Source: a virus
IMG/VR virus record: IMGVR_UViG_3300031963_000044
Location: 1-64,000 of that record
DNA: 64,000 nt
Strand: one strand, 5' to 3'
The notes beneath the pieces are model-generated. The model was not told the DNA's origin, did not search any database, and saw only the letters and a program-made list of their open reading frames with translations. The position numbers and the translations under genes were made by a program. Below, piece after piece: positions 44,353 through 53,114 of this stretch (within the stretch, counting starts at the first letter, position 1; each line of letters starts with the position of its first letter).

Positions 44353-44625
44353 TTAATTTAAACAAATTTGACCAATCTTAGTTGAAATGAATGTCTTGTC
44401 TATTTTTTTGTTTGTGGTTAATGCGACCACAATTTCAATTAATTGTTTTTTGGTTAATTCGGCTTCTTTGGTTTCTGCATAATTTTCATAGGATTTATTC
44501 TTGATTTCTTCATAAAATTTTTCTCTATCGGACTCACCAATTAAAGCCAATAAATCATTAGGATTTTTTTCAAAAAAATTAATTATATTATTTAAATAAA
44601 TTTCAACCTCAATATTTTTATGCAT
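44353..44625 (-). CDS. Unknown helical protein
   Basis: 90 residues, helical: KNIEVEIYLNNIINFFEKNP, DREKFYEEIKNKSYENYAET, LTKKQLIEIVVAL. Overlaps the end of 44618-46606 by 8 bases. The type 'LYLNxLxxFFxxNPxDLxxLIGxxxKExFFxxI' is found in large phages near structural genes; role unknown. Confidence 0.6.
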   Translation of the reverse strand: MHKNIEVEIYLNNIINFFEKNPNDLLALIGESDREKFYEEIKNKSYENYAETKEAELTKKQLIEIVVALTTNKKIDKTFISTKIGQICLN

Positions 44626-46606
44626 ATTTAATAACTAATATGTTTTTAATTTCCTCACTTCTTTTATCCAAATTAGGTAAATCCGCTAAATCCACCCATT
44701 GAACAGATTTCATTTCTAATAGCGATTCGGGTAATTTTACTAGGTTTGGATTATCTGATATGCTAAAAAATTCTAAATTTTCACAATTTACAATTGTTTC
44801 TGGTAAAGTTTTCAAAACTCTCCTTAGAGTTAAAATTCTTAAGTTAGTAAAGTTACCAATATTATCTGGAATATCTATAGCTATATTTATATTTTTATCA
44901 TTGTTTTCAATATTAATAATTTCAACACTTTCTGGGATTGTTTCAAATATATTGTAATCAGGGTATAATCTAATTACTTTTGTAATTTCAGCGTCCGGTA
45001 ATTTTATATCAACACTATTAGTATTAAATTCTGAAATACTTGATATTATTTCCTTCCTCATTGAGTTTTTTATTGTTGCCATTTCTGGTAATAATAAGAA
45101 TTCAATTTCATTTGAACTTAATTTATTTGATGAGGTTTTAATCGAGTTGGCTAGTTCTTTTATTTTCTGAAGTCTAAGTTCTTTCATTTTTGGAAGGTTC
45201 AGTTTAAGTAGAACAAAATCGCTAGGTGTTAAATCTTTTATTGATGCATGTTTAATATGCTCAAATCGTCTATTGATATAATAACTTCTAACAGTAGATG
45301 GACTTCCAGAAATCATTTCTTTAGTAATATTTCTATCATTAGCATAGGATAAATATTTTTTCATTAAATCCGATGTTAAATTTAAATATTGTTCCGTAGT
45401 TAAAGTTGGTGAACCTATTTCAAGCCACATTCCCGTTACTTCCTCCGGTTTTTTATTAACTTCCGCCGCTATTCTATTAAAATATTCGATAGGATTTTCT
45501 CCAACCGCTGAACTAGATATATTTTGAAGTCTATTAACCATAATTAATTCCTCTTCACTAAATGGTCTCCAAATAAATAAATTTCTTAAATTTTTAATTC
45601 TTGGTATTTTTTCTACAATCGTATCCCAACTGGTAATGCGACTTCCTGAGAAATTACCACTATTTGTTATGTCAGCAAGATAATAATTAGTATCATCGTC
45701 AACTAAAATAACAAAATATTTATTTATTGGCTCTTCCTCATTTAAATCAAAAACAAAGTACATTGTTCTTTCTTTACCCATCGAACCAAATCTGTATGAA
45801 TAATAATAATTTGAGTCTTGAGGTGGTCTAGATATACACCAAGATGCTTTATCGGAACCTAATCTAACACACTGCTCTTTGCTTTCTGGTTCAAAGATAA
45901 GTAAATTATCTTTATTATATATTTTTTTTATACTACTATATTTTTCTTCACCTGAAAAATCACTTTTTTTAGTTTGCCCAAAAGTTCGATATAAATCATC
46001 AAAAAAATATTCAAACTCTTGCTCGTTTTTAAAGTCTAATAAACTTTTTGCTTCAAGAGGTATACTAAACATATTTTCAGTAAAAAAACTTATACTTGCA
46101 AGTAATATGTTTTCGTCTATATTTTTTATTTTTTTTGAAATCTTATCATAGATTATTTTTGAATAGTTACTTTGAACCATTTCTTTAAAAGATTCAAAAT
46201 CTTTAAAATTTTTAAAGTTCGAATCTTTTTCAGATAATTCGTCTTTAATTTCATTAAAATATTTTACAGTTTTCTTTAGCATTGGGTCAACCGTTCCGCC
46301 CATTACTTTCTTAAAGTAAGAAATAATATTTTCTTTTTGTTTTTTTGATTCTTTTTCACTTTCTTTTTCTTTAACTAATGATTTTAAATCCTCATAGTTA
46401 TATTTAGTAATATCTCTCTGTGATGGTTCTAGTGATTGTTGGTAATTCTCAAATGAATTAATAATATTAACGATATTTTCATCGGAATCATCAGTTTCTT
46501 GTTTAAATTTGTCTAACATCGTTTTTTTAATTCCACTAGACAATTCATTTAACAAAATGGTGGATTCTTGTACTAGAATTTTTTTAAGAACTTCTAATGT
46601 TTTCAT
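44618..46606 (-). CDS. Large protein: WC-motif domain plus C-terminal leucine-rich repeats
   Basis: 662 residues. N-terminus MKTLEVLKKILVQESTILLN matches the amphipathic targeting-like start. The middle (about 235-330) has a domain shared with 59827-60750 and 62033-62899: LLIFEPESKEQCVRLGSDKA then SWCISRPPQ and a beta-rich stretch. The C-terminal 120 residues are leucine-rich repeats (NLRILTLRRVLKTLPETIVN; NLVKLPESLLEMKSVQWVDL). Late-type box at 46636-46645. Function unknown. Confidence 0.7.
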   Translation of the reverse strand: MKTLEVLKKILVQESTILLNELSSGIKKTMLDKFKQETDDSDENIVNIINSFENYQQSLEPSQRDITKYNYEDLKSLVKEKESEKESKKQKENIISYFKKVMGGTVDPMLKKTVKYFNEIKDELSEKDSNFKNFKDFESFKEMVQSNYSKIIYDKISKKIKNIDENILLASISFFTENMFSIPLEAKSLLDFKNEQEFEYFFDDLYRTFGQTKKSDFSGEEKYSSIKKIYNKDNLLIFEPESKEQCVRLGSDKASWCISRPPQDSNYYYSYRFGSMGKERTMYFVFDLNEEEPINKYFVILVDDDTNYYLADITNSGNFSGSRITSWDTIVEKIPRIKNLRNLFIWRPFSEEELIMVNRLQNISSSAVGENPIEYFNRIAAEVNKKPEEVTGMWLEIGSPTLTTEQYLNLTSDLMKKYLSYANDRNITKEMISGSPSTVRSYYINRRFEHIKHASIKDLTPSDFVLLKLNLPKMKELRLQKIKELANSIKTSSNKLSSNEIEFLLLPEMATIKNSMRKEIISSISEFNTNSVDIKLPDAEITKVIRLYPDYNIFETIPESVEIINIENNDKNINIAIDIPDNIGNFTNLRILTLRRVLKTLPETIVNCENLEFFSISDNPNLVKLPESLLEMKSVQWVDLADLPNLDKRSEEIKNILVIKYA

Positions 46607-46635
46607 TAGATTTTATAATTTTAAATTAATTTATT

Positions 46636-46645
46636 AATAAATATT
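46636..46645 (-). promoter_or_regulatory. Candidate late promoter box (ATATTTAT)
   Basis: Minus strand AATATTTATT, 29 bases upstream of the ATG at 46606. Confidence 0.35.
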
Positions 46646-46694
46646 AGCATTTCCCTTTAAATTTTTATATAAATAAATATTTTTTTATAAAAAA

Positions 46695-46853
46695 ATGGAA
46701 ACAAATAAAAAAACTTGTAGCAAATGTAAGAAATCGCCGGTGAAGTTCCAAAACCCGTTGGTTTTACTTGCCATTTACATATCACTAACATCGATTTATG
46801 GTAATTATTTATTTTTTAAAAAATTAATTAATTATCTTAGTATTACTTTTTAA
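46695..46853 (+). CDS. Small CxxC membrane protein
   Basis: 52 residues: METNKKTCSKCKKSPVKFQN with a C-x-x-C pair, a membrane helix (PLVLLAIYISLTSIYGNYLF) and a basic tail. Its end overlaps the convergent dnaJ gene by 11 bases. Confidence 0.65.
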   Translation: METNKKTCSKCKKSPVKFQNPLVLLAIYISLTSIYGNYLFFKKLINYLSITF

Positions 46854-47769
46854 ATCTAACGACTTTCTTTATCAATAAGTCACCTAGATGTCCACTTCCT
46901 CTAAAACCCTTACCCTTAACTCTTAGAGGAATTGACGTGTCGAATGTTTCCGGTAGCGTAATCGTTAGATTACCGCTTGGGTGAGGTATTTCTATCTTAT
47001 CCAGATTTAACTCGTCTAATGTAAAGATTTTAGTATAAACAAGATCATTATCTATACGTTCAAAATTATTTTGAGGTTCAATATTAACTTTAATTATTAA
47101 ATCTCCATACATACTATTTTTAAAATCTCCTTTACCTTGAACTCTGTATAGTGACCCGTTTTGAACACCAATTGGTAAATTCATATTAAGATTATCTGTC
47201 TGTGTTTTAAATCCATTACCTGAACAACTAAAGCAGGGATTAACAATGGTAGATCCATTACCGGAGCAAGTATCACATATTGTTTGGATTGTTTGTGAAA
47301 AAAATCCGTTTCCAGTTCTTTTTAGTTTGGTACCGGAACCGGAACAATCTGAACATTTTTTTCGTTCTCCACCATTTCCATTACAAGAATTACATGCAAT
47401 ATTTCTTAAATATGTAATTGGTTTATTTATCCCCAAAAAAGAATCAACAACACCGATAGAAACAGTAATAATTTTCTCAGGTGCAGAAGGTCTTCTGGTT
47501 CTATTTTGATTAAATAGATGATTTAATAAATCGTTAATATCTCCAGCACCACTAGAAAAACCAAATGGATTTTTCCTTTGATTATCATACACGTTTCTTT
47601 TTTCTGAATCGGATAAATTCTCATACGCCTCACTAATTTCTTTAAATTTATCAGCACCATTTGGATTTACATCTGGATGATATTGTTTACTCATTTTACG
47701 ATAAGATTTTTTTATCTCGTCAACTGATGCTGTTTCTGGTACTCCTAAAATTTGATAATAATCTTTCAT
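46843..47769 (-). CDS. dnaJ: DnaJ co-chaperone
   Basis: 308 residues, shorter than E. coli DnaJ (376). J domain with YHPDVN (HPD), a short G/F stretch (NPFGFSSGAGD), four CxxCxGxG-type zinc repeats (CNSCNGNG, CSDCSGSG, CDTCSGNG, CFSCSGNG) and the C-terminal substrate-binding half (VQGKGDFKNSMYGDLIIKVN). Stimulates host DnaK; in phages it may help virion assembly. Confidence 0.95.
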   Translation of the reverse strand: MKDYYQILGVPETASVDEIKKSYRKMSKQYHPDVNPNGADKFKEISEAYENLSDSEKRNVYDNQRKNPFGFSSGAGDINDLLNHLFNQNRTRRPSAPEKIITVSIGVVDSFLGINKPITYLRNIACNSCNGNGGERKKCSDCSGSGTKLKRTGNGFFSQTIQTICDTCSGNGSTIVNPCFSCSGNGFKTQTDNLNMNLPIGVQNGSLYRVQGKGDFKNSMYGDLIIKVNIEPQNNFERIDNDLVYTKIFTLDELNLDKIEIPHPSGNLTITLPETFDTSIPLRVKGKGFRGSGHLGDLLIKKVVRFKK

Positions 47770-47772
47770 GAT

Positions 47773-48414
47773 ATGAATTACTTAATAGTTTTATTTAAAA
47801 ATAAAAAACAAAGAAAAATAATAAAGAAATTTAACACTTTCAATCGCGCAAAAGATTTTTTTAAGAAAAAAATAAAAGAAAGTGAATTAATTAAATTTCC
47901 GAAATTAATTGAAACTGGACGACCAATAGAGCACGAATTAGCTATTGTTGGAATTAAAAACACAAAACATAATATATTATATAAAAGAGATTCTGTGGGT
48001 AGGTCAATTAAAATTGAGTTGGAGGATAATACAAGAGAAATTATAGAGTTAAGTCCGTATAACTTAGAAGAACAAATTTTTGATATTAAAAATCAAAAAA
48101 GAATATTTTTAACTGAGTTTATAGGCCGGTATTTACCTAAAAAAAATATAAAAATGGTTTCCAAACTAAACCATAAAATTATTGTTCAAAATGAAGAAAA
48201 AATTAATCTTTTTTCATTAAAAAGTGAAGATGATGCTAATAGATTTATATTAATATTAAGCTCTATTTTTTTGGAGAATCGAAGAGTTGATACTCTTTTT
48301 GTTAGAGATATAGATACACTACAAAGAAAGTATTTATATAACCTATTAATTGATGCTGGTTATGATAAACAAGCATTATATAGAAAATTTACAACTCATC
48401 CTTCAAAAAAATGA
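47773..48414 (+). CDS. Unknown basic protein
   Basis: 213 residues from MNYLIVLFKNKKQRKIIKKF. Basic, alpha/beta; contains FNRAKDFFKKKIKESELIKF and ends in a helix LQRKYLYNLLIDAGYDKQAL. Divergent from dnaJ with only 3 bases between starts. Not recognised; the first ATG upstream (47752) overlaps dnaJ. Confidence 0.65.
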   Translation: MNYLIVLFKNKKQRKIIKKFNTFNRAKDFFKKKIKESELIKFPKLIETGRPIEHELAIVGIKNTKHNILYKRDSVGRSIKIELEDNTREIIELSPYNLEEQIFDIKNQKRIFLTEFIGRYLPKKNIKMVSKLNHKIIVQNEEKINLFSLKSEDDANRFILILSSIFLENRRVDTLFVRDIDTLQRKYLYNLLIDAGYDKQALYRKFTTHPSKK

Positions 48415-48610
48415 AATCAGTACCTGAAATATCGATTTTAAATTGATTATTTGTTATTACCATTCCATTTAATTCAGTTAAGACACTATTGTAAACACCT
48501 TCTTTTAGTTCAAAAACAACGGTTGTTTTACCCTCCAGTAAGTTCTGAAGTTTATCTGTTATTTCTGCTAAATCATTTAAAATCCTAGTACTTTTATTAT
48601 TCGATTCCAT
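48389..48610 (-). CDS. Unknown small protein
   Basis: 73 residues: helical N-terminus (TRILNDLAEITDKLQNLLEG) and a small beta domain (TTVVFELKEGVYNSVLTELN, QFKIDISGTDFIFL). Convergent overlap with 47773-48414. Not recognised. Confidence 0.6.
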   Translation of the reverse strand: MESNNKSTRILNDLAEITDKLQNLLEGKTTVVFELKEGVYNSVLTELNGMVITNNQFKIDISGTDFIFLKDEL

Positions 48611-48738
48611 ATTGAGATTGGTTTTTGTTTATGAATTAATTCTTCTTTTTTCACTAATTTTAGTTGTTGGATAATTTTTTGCTTTTCAAATTCAAGCTCA
48701 ATTTTATCTTTCTCAATCTGGTTATTGTACCACGTCAT
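48577..48738 (-). CDS. Small basic helical protein
   Basis: 53 residues: MTWYNNQIEKDKIELEFEKQ, then KIIQQLKLVKKEELIHKQK and a C-terminal ISIWNRIIKVLGF. It overlaps both neighbours slightly (17 and 34 bases), filling what would otherwise be a gap. The W-x-R-I-x-K-V-L-G-F end looks amphipathic. Confidence 0.55.
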   Translation of the reverse strand: MTWYNNQIEKDKIELEFEKQKIIQQLKLVKKEELIHKQKPISIWNRIIKVLGF

Positions 48739-49138
48739 CAATTTTGAGTTCTCCATCGTCTTCGGATATTTCTTTTATAACTTCAATTTTCAATAATTTT
48801 AAAGAATCTAAATTATTTTGATCAAACAAAGCTTTCAATTCATTAACTTTATTTTTAAATAATTTTTCTTTATCTTCACGTTCCCTATTTATCCTAATTA
48901 TTGTTTTTATATTCTTAAGCGTATTACTTAAAGACTCTTCCTTAAATTCTGAAACAAATGAAAAAAATCTAAACTCACTATCTTGATTCTCATTTTCAAC
49001 AACTTTAGAATCCTCAATGACTGATTTTGGTATAACCCATTTAGATGGAAATTTTACATCTATTGCTAGATATTTCTCTAATTTTCTTATTGAAAATAGA
49101 AATTCAAATATATTATTTAATTCTTTAAAGAAATCCAT
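48722..49138 (-). CDS. Unknown protein
   Basis: 138 residues; helical, charged. Contains KLEKYLAIDVKFPSKWVIPK and a coiled-coil segment (NREREDKEKLFKNKVNELKA). The 'FPxKWxIPKxI' phrase followed by a coiled coil is one I have seen in T4-like phages of marine and flavobacterial hosts, role unknown. Confidence 0.6.
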   Translation of the reverse strand: MDFFKELNNIFEFLFSIRKLEKYLAIDVKFPSKWVIPKSVIEDSKVVENENQDSEFRFFSFVSEFKEESLSNTLKNIKTIIRINREREDKEKLFKNKVNELKALFDQNNLDSLKLLKIEVIKEISEDDGELKIDDVVQ

Positions 49139-49141
49139 ATT

Positions 49142-49321
49142 TTATGATGTTATATAGGTTATGAAATAACTAATGCAAGTCCCGATGAAGATAAGTTCCC
49201 TACTACGAAAATCCATTTTCTTAGGTGGAGTTTGTAGTAGGGAACTCACAAAGTTTAATATTGTCCTTATGAGGACTAATGTTGAAAATACAAATAAGAA
49301 TTTTTCAACATCAAATATCAT
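49142..49321 (-). CDS. Small two-helix membrane protein
   Basis: 59 residues starting MIFDVEKFLFVFSTLVLIRT with one clear membrane helix and a second hydrophobic stretch (LIFIGTCISYFITYIT). ATG overlaps the stop of the Hc1-like gene (TGATG). A perfect 13-bp inverted repeat (49193-49248) lies within its coding sequence. Confidence 0.6.
   Translation of the reverse strand: MIFDVEKFLFVFSTLVLIRTILNFVSSLLQTPPKKMDFRSRELIFIGTCISYFITYITS
49193..49248. repeat. 13-bp inverted repeat within a coding sequence
   Basis: AGTTCCCTACTAC and GTAGTAGGGAACT flank 30 bases. On the minus strand it would form a strong hairpin in the message. Confidence 0.8.
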
Positions 49322-49500
49322 CAAGCTTCGGCTTTACGATGATTAATAATTTCCTCTCTTAGTTGTTGGAGGGTCGCTTTAATTGATTGTGCTGTTTTTC
49401 TTGCTCTTGTACCCGCAGAGTTATTTCCTTTTTGGAAAAATTTATTGGTATCCAATTCAAGTTCAGCAACTAATTGCTTAATTATTTCAATAGTATCCAT
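49321..49500 (-). CDS. Histone H1/Hc1-like small basic protein
   Basis: 59 residues: IIKQLVAELELDTNKFFQKG, NNSAGTRARKTAQSIKATLQ, QLREEIINHRK. The signature FFxKGNxxAGxRARKxxQxIKxLxQxLRxEI is that of the Hc1-like proteins common in Bacteroidota and their phages. Binds DNA, probably compacting it in the cell or the capsid. Confidence 0.85.
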   Translation of the reverse strand: MDTIEIIKQLVAELELDTNKFFQKGNNSAGTRARKTAQSIKATLQQLREEIINHRKAEA

Positions 49501-49549
49501 TTTTTTTAATCTTTTTTTAGTTTATTTATATAAAAATAAGATTTTTAGG

Positions 49550-50026
49550 TTAAAGGTAAACAATATTTAAGTTTTTATCCAATTTTTTATATAATTCGGT
49601 TAACATATCCAAATCAGATTTTGTATATTGTGCATTAATATCAAAAATATTATGATAAAATTTATCTATTGAATCTCTAACTATTTCATTTTTTTGGGTA
49701 TAAAATGCGTCAATAAAAAAACTATAAAAATATTCTTTATGTTCACCGGTTAAATTAAAGATTATTTTTTCTTTTTTAAAATTTTGAACAGTTTTATTCC
49801 AACACCATTCGAAATGTTTAATTTTCTCATCATCATTTAAGATAATTGTTGTTTCGGTTTTTTCATCAAAACTACCCAAATACGTTTCCTGTATTAAAGA
49901 GGTTAAACTAATTGTAAAATCGAAAAACAAATCAAGTTTTTCAATAATAATATTATTCATATTAAACCAAAGAGTAATATCCTCAGGATTTAATGGTTTA
50001 GATATCCAGTTAATAAAATTCTCCAT
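49550..50026 (-). CDS. Unknown helical protein
   Basis: 158 residues: FINWISKPLNPEDITLWFNM, KLDLFFDFTISLTSLIQETY, and C-terminal DMLTELYKKLDKNL. 'WISKPLxPEDIxxWFxxNxI' start is another phrase recurrent in T4-like phages of this host group (from memory). Function unknown. Confidence 0.6.
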   Translation of the reverse strand: MENFINWISKPLNPEDITLWFNMNNIIIEKLDLFFDFTISLTSLIQETYLGSFDEKTETTIILNDDEKIKHFEWCWNKTVQNFKKEKIIFNLTGEHKEYFYSFFIDAFYTQKNEIVRDSIDKFYHNIFDINAQYTKSDLDMLTELYKKLDKNLNIVYL

Positions 50027-50079
50027 ATGTTTTTATCATATGGAGAATTTATAGTTAATTTAATAAAGTTTTAAAGTCT

Positions 50080-51471
50080 TTATTGTGTTTTTTGATTATA
50101 ATTAATCATTTTAAAGATTTTATTCATTTCTTCGTTAATTTTATCTTTTTTAGAATCCTCAGTTGATTCTAATGTTTTAAAGATTTTATTAACTTCCATT
50201 CCTTTTTTTGCATCAGTTTCACCAGCAAAATCAGTTACCGGTTGAGGTGCTTTGTTATATGACTGTCGCTTTAATGCTGCTAAATAATTCTTTTTTCTCT
50301 TTTCATTTATTTTTTCACCTAAGTCTGTTTTTTCAGCATTTGCATAATCTGACGAATTTCCTGTTTTTGACGAACCTTTGATGTTCATCTCAACCCACTC
50401 TTCATTAGGTTTAATTTCATCATAGTCTATATTCTCCATACCTGCGGTCTGTGCAAAGTTTTCAATATATTCATCAACCGCTTTTGAGGGGGTATATGCC
50501 TTTTTAGTCATTTTAGTCAATTGACCGTTTCCTTTTGGAAATGTTTTAGGGTTCATATCAAAATCACCTTTTGAACCGTCTTTTAAATATTCTTTAAACT
50601 TTTTTGTGACCGATTTAATGTAGTCATCATTTTCTTTACCAGACTCTTTATGTGATTTTTTATAAACATCTAAACCCTTAGCAGATTTTTGTTCGTTTAC
50701 AATATTTTCGATAAATGTGACCATTTCTTCTTCTGTCATTGTAACTTTATCACTCTTTTTAGGTTTTCTATTATCTTTAAAAGCTTTTTCTGCCTCAAGT
50801 CTAGTAACATCATAAACTTTACCAACTAAACGATACATATCGTTCAAACCACCACCACTTCTATGTGTTGTGATACAATCAACATTTGATTCTTTAGGTG
50901 GGCAAATTCTATGACCGCTTTTTAATTCGCTGATATCGAACTTTAAAATTTTTTCAAAATACTTGATTAAATTATTATATTCCTTTTCTTTAGAAATTTC
51001 ATTAATTATTTCAATGGATTCACTAACTTTAGCTTTTCCTTTACCTTTCCAACCTTGTTTAGCTCTTTTAGCAAAATAAAGCTGACTCATTTTAGTTTTG
51101 TTTGAATCAGGAACTTTTTTACCTTCTTCTTTATATTTTTCATTTTGATTTTTTAACTTCTTAATTGCAGCATCAAGTTCAGAAATTGACATATCGACAT
51201 ATTCACCCGTCTGTTCAACATCAACATCACCTTTCCACTTCTCATCTAATTCGGAATATTCTTCAACTTTAAATTTTTTACCGTCAACTTGAAATTCTTT
51301 TTTATTTTCTTTTCTTGCGGTGGCTAGTGCTCCAGTAAACGCATTACCTTCTTCAACCTCTTTACCCATATCTGTTTTTAATTTTTTAACAATTGATTCA
51401 GCTTTTTCTTGGATGGATTCTTCAAGAACTTGATTTATTAAGGATGTGATATATTTTTTTTCGTTCTCCAT
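50080..51471 (-). CDS. Large charged late protein (possible internal virion or scaffold-like protein)
   Basis: 463 residues, very rich in Lys/Glu. N-terminus MENEKKYITSLINQVLEESI fits the targeting-like motif. Contains GNAFTGALATARKENKKEFQ, SQLYFAKRAKQGWKGKGKAK and a conserved-looking TGNSSDYANAEKTDLGEKIN. GNAFTGALxxARxxGxxxFxVxGKxY(x)V is a phrase I associate with phage structural proteins. Late-type box 13 bases upstream. Confidence 0.6.
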   Translation of the reverse strand: MENEKKYITSLINQVLEESIQEKAESIVKKLKTDMGKEVEEGNAFTGALATARKENKKEFQVDGKKFKVEEYSELDEKWKGDVDVEQTGEYVDMSISELDAAIKKLKNQNEKYKEEGKKVPDSNKTKMSQLYFAKRAKQGWKGKGKAKVSESIEIINEISKEKEYNNLIKYFEKILKFDISELKSGHRICPPKESNVDCITTHRSGGGLNDMYRLVGKVYDVTRLEAEKAFKDNRKPKKSDKVTMTEEEMVTFIENIVNEQKSAKGLDVYKKSHKESGKENDDYIKSVTKKFKEYLKDGSKGDFDMNPKTFPKGNGQLTKMTKKAYTPSKAVDEYIENFAQTAGMENIDYDEIKPNEEWVEMNIKGSSKTGNSSDYANAEKTDLGEKINEKRKKNYLAALKRQSYNKAPQPVTDFAGETDAKKGMEVNKIFKTLESTEDSKKDKINEEMNKIFKMINYNQKTQ

Positions 51472-51484
51472 TTTTATTTTTAAT

Positions 51485-51494
51485 TATAAATATC
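51485..51494 (-). promoter_or_regulatory. Candidate late promoter box (ATATTTAT)
   Basis: Minus strand GATATTTATA, 13 bases upstream of the ATG at 51471. Confidence 0.5.
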
Positions 51495-51502
51495 GTTATA
51501 TT

Positions 51503-52273
51503 TTAAATTATTCCTTTTTTTTGCATTTCATAAATGAGAATATTTTTAATTATATTTTCAGATATATTATGTTTTTCAGAAATCTTTTTAATAATATTAT
51601 TAAGTTGTTCATTTTCAAATAACTTCAACGACTTAATGTTGCCTTGATTGCAGTATGGAAAGGTCTTACATTTTTTCTTAACTTCAACAAATTTACCACC
51701 GGGGTACTGTGTTTTAGAGGCTCCTCTCCAATCTTTTTTATTCATGCTTTTAGCTAAGAATGCTGGACCCGAATACTGACCAGCAGATGATGCGCCAGTA
51801 GCTTCTTTTGTTTCGGTTTTCTTTCCTTTTTTTTCCAGTTTTTCTAATTTATCGTAATATTTTGGATCTTCGGTAAGATGATCCATAGCAATTTCTTTTC
51901 TAGAACCAGTTTTACTAACATGTTCTTTTTCAACATTCATACCTTTCTTTAATTGTTTTTCTAATGTCGTTTTTTTAACATTATGTTTTTTTGCTAATTG
52001 ATTTAACGTTTTATTATCTGCCATACCACCTTTAAGGGTCTCTTCTTTGGTTTCACCATTAGAAAGTGACTGAATATATGCACCAGATGACCCCGATGTT
52101 GTCGCTTCTTTTGTTATTCGTTTTTTAGTTTTTTTATTTTTTTCTTCGTTAGCATTAACTTTCATCTGATTTTTTAAATCTGATGCTTTTATTGCCATTT
52201 CACCTCTAGAAACATCACTTTGTGCTGCTGCTTGTGAAAATGCGCTATCTATTGTATCTTTAATGTTTGCCAT
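51503..52273 (-). CDS. Structural-type protein with EATT repeats
   Basis: 256 residues. Two similar segments, TKEATTSGSSGAYIQ and TKEATGASSAGQYSGPAFLA, the second followed by DWRGASKTQYPGGKFVEVKK and KCKTFPYCNQG. Such 'EATTSSSSGxY' segments occur in head proteins of large phages and contain possible prohead protease sites (x-x-E before small residue). C-terminal 35 residues form a small helical domain (IIKKISEKHNISENIIKNIL). Confidence 0.6.
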   Translation of the reverse strand: MANIKDTIDSAFSQAAAQSDVSRGEMAIKASDLKNQMKVNANEEKNKKTKKRITKEATTSGSSGAYIQSLSNGETKEETLKGGMADNKTLNQLAKKHNVKKTTLEKQLKKGMNVEKEHVSKTGSRKEIAMDHLTEDPKYYDKLEKLEKKGKKTETKEATGASSAGQYSGPAFLAKSMNKKDWRGASKTQYPGGKFVEVKKKCKTFPYCNQGNIKSLKLFENEQLNNIIKKISEKHNISENIIKNILIYEMQKKGII

Positions 52274-52277
52274 TATA

Positions 52278-52523
52278 TTATGCTGATTTTATTCTTGATT
52301 CCCAGTAAGATCTCTGGGTATACATGAATCCATAAAATTCACGTAACATTCTTACAACAATGTCCTTAACATCGCTTTCAATCTTACCTCTAGAAATTTC
52401 TTTTCTAATCACATCAATCATTTTATCCTCAAACTGATTTAGTGTGTTAGAATTTAAGAAATCTTTAATTTCTTTTCTAATCATTACTTCAATATCTCTT
52501 TTATCGGTATCGGTTAGTGCCAT
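52278..52523 (-). CDS. Small helical phage protein
   Basis: 81 residues: MALTDTDKRDIEVMIRKEIK then KMIDVIRKEISRGKIESDVK and a tail with FYGFMYTQRSYWESRI. Common in large T4-like phages of Bacteroidota, next to structural genes; function unknown. Confidence 0.65.
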   Translation of the reverse strand: MALTDTDKRDIEVMIRKEIKDFLNSNTLNQFEDKMIDVIRKEISRGKIESDVKDIVVRMLREFYGFMYTQRSYWESRIKSA

Positions 52524-52529
52524 GTGATA

Positions 52530-53114
52530 TTATTTTAAAGGTTCAGTTTTTTTTCTTATTGTAATTATTTTACCCCATCTAACTTTAAATTTATCATAAA
52601 ATTTTTGAAGTTTATCGATAAATGCCAAATATTCTTCATCTACTTTATTCATAGTGCCATTTACATAAATCCCGTTTGTTTCACCGACAGAAAAAATAAA
52701 TTCTAAATCCATATCAATTATTTTACCTGACCATTCAACATCGCTAGAGTATAAATTAAGAGGATAAAATTCAACTAGATTTGAAACTTCCTCTATGAAT
52801 TCATTCATTGTATCTTGAAATGCAGCTTTTTCATCGATAGTTAACTGTAAATCGGAATTTGTTTTACCATGAACAACAATAAACCCACCAGAAACTCTAT
52901 ATTTCTGTTGTTTATCCTTAGGTGTGACTTCATCACGTAATTCATCATCTTCGATATCTTTTTCAATTTCTTTAGCCATATTAATTCTTTCTTGTTCAGA
53001 AATTAAAGAAGCATTATTCCAAATTTTTTTAATATCTTCCATTACCAAATCATTTTTCTGTAATGATCTAGATTTTTTAAGTAATTCTTTTATTTCGTCG
53101 TAATTATTTTTCAT
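52530..53114 (-). CDS. Unknown protein with N-terminal helical targeting-like segment
   Basis: 194 residues. N-terminus NNYDEIKELLKKSRSLQKND; then a beta-rich domain (YRVSGGFIVVHGKTNSDLQL, LYSSDVEWSGKIIDMDLEFI, FSVGETNGIYVNG). No family recognised. Overlaps the upstream gene by 11 bases. Confidence 0.6.
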   Translation of the reverse strand: MKNNYDEIKELLKKSRSLQKNDLVMEDIKKIWNNASLISEQERINMAKEIEKDIEDDELRDEVTPKDKQQKYRVSGGFIVVHGKTNSDLQLTIDEKAAFQDTMNEFIEEVSNLVEFYPLNLYSSDVEWSGKIIDMDLEFIFSVGETNGIYVNGTMNKVDEEYLAFIDKLQKFYDKFKVRWGKIITIRKKTEPLK

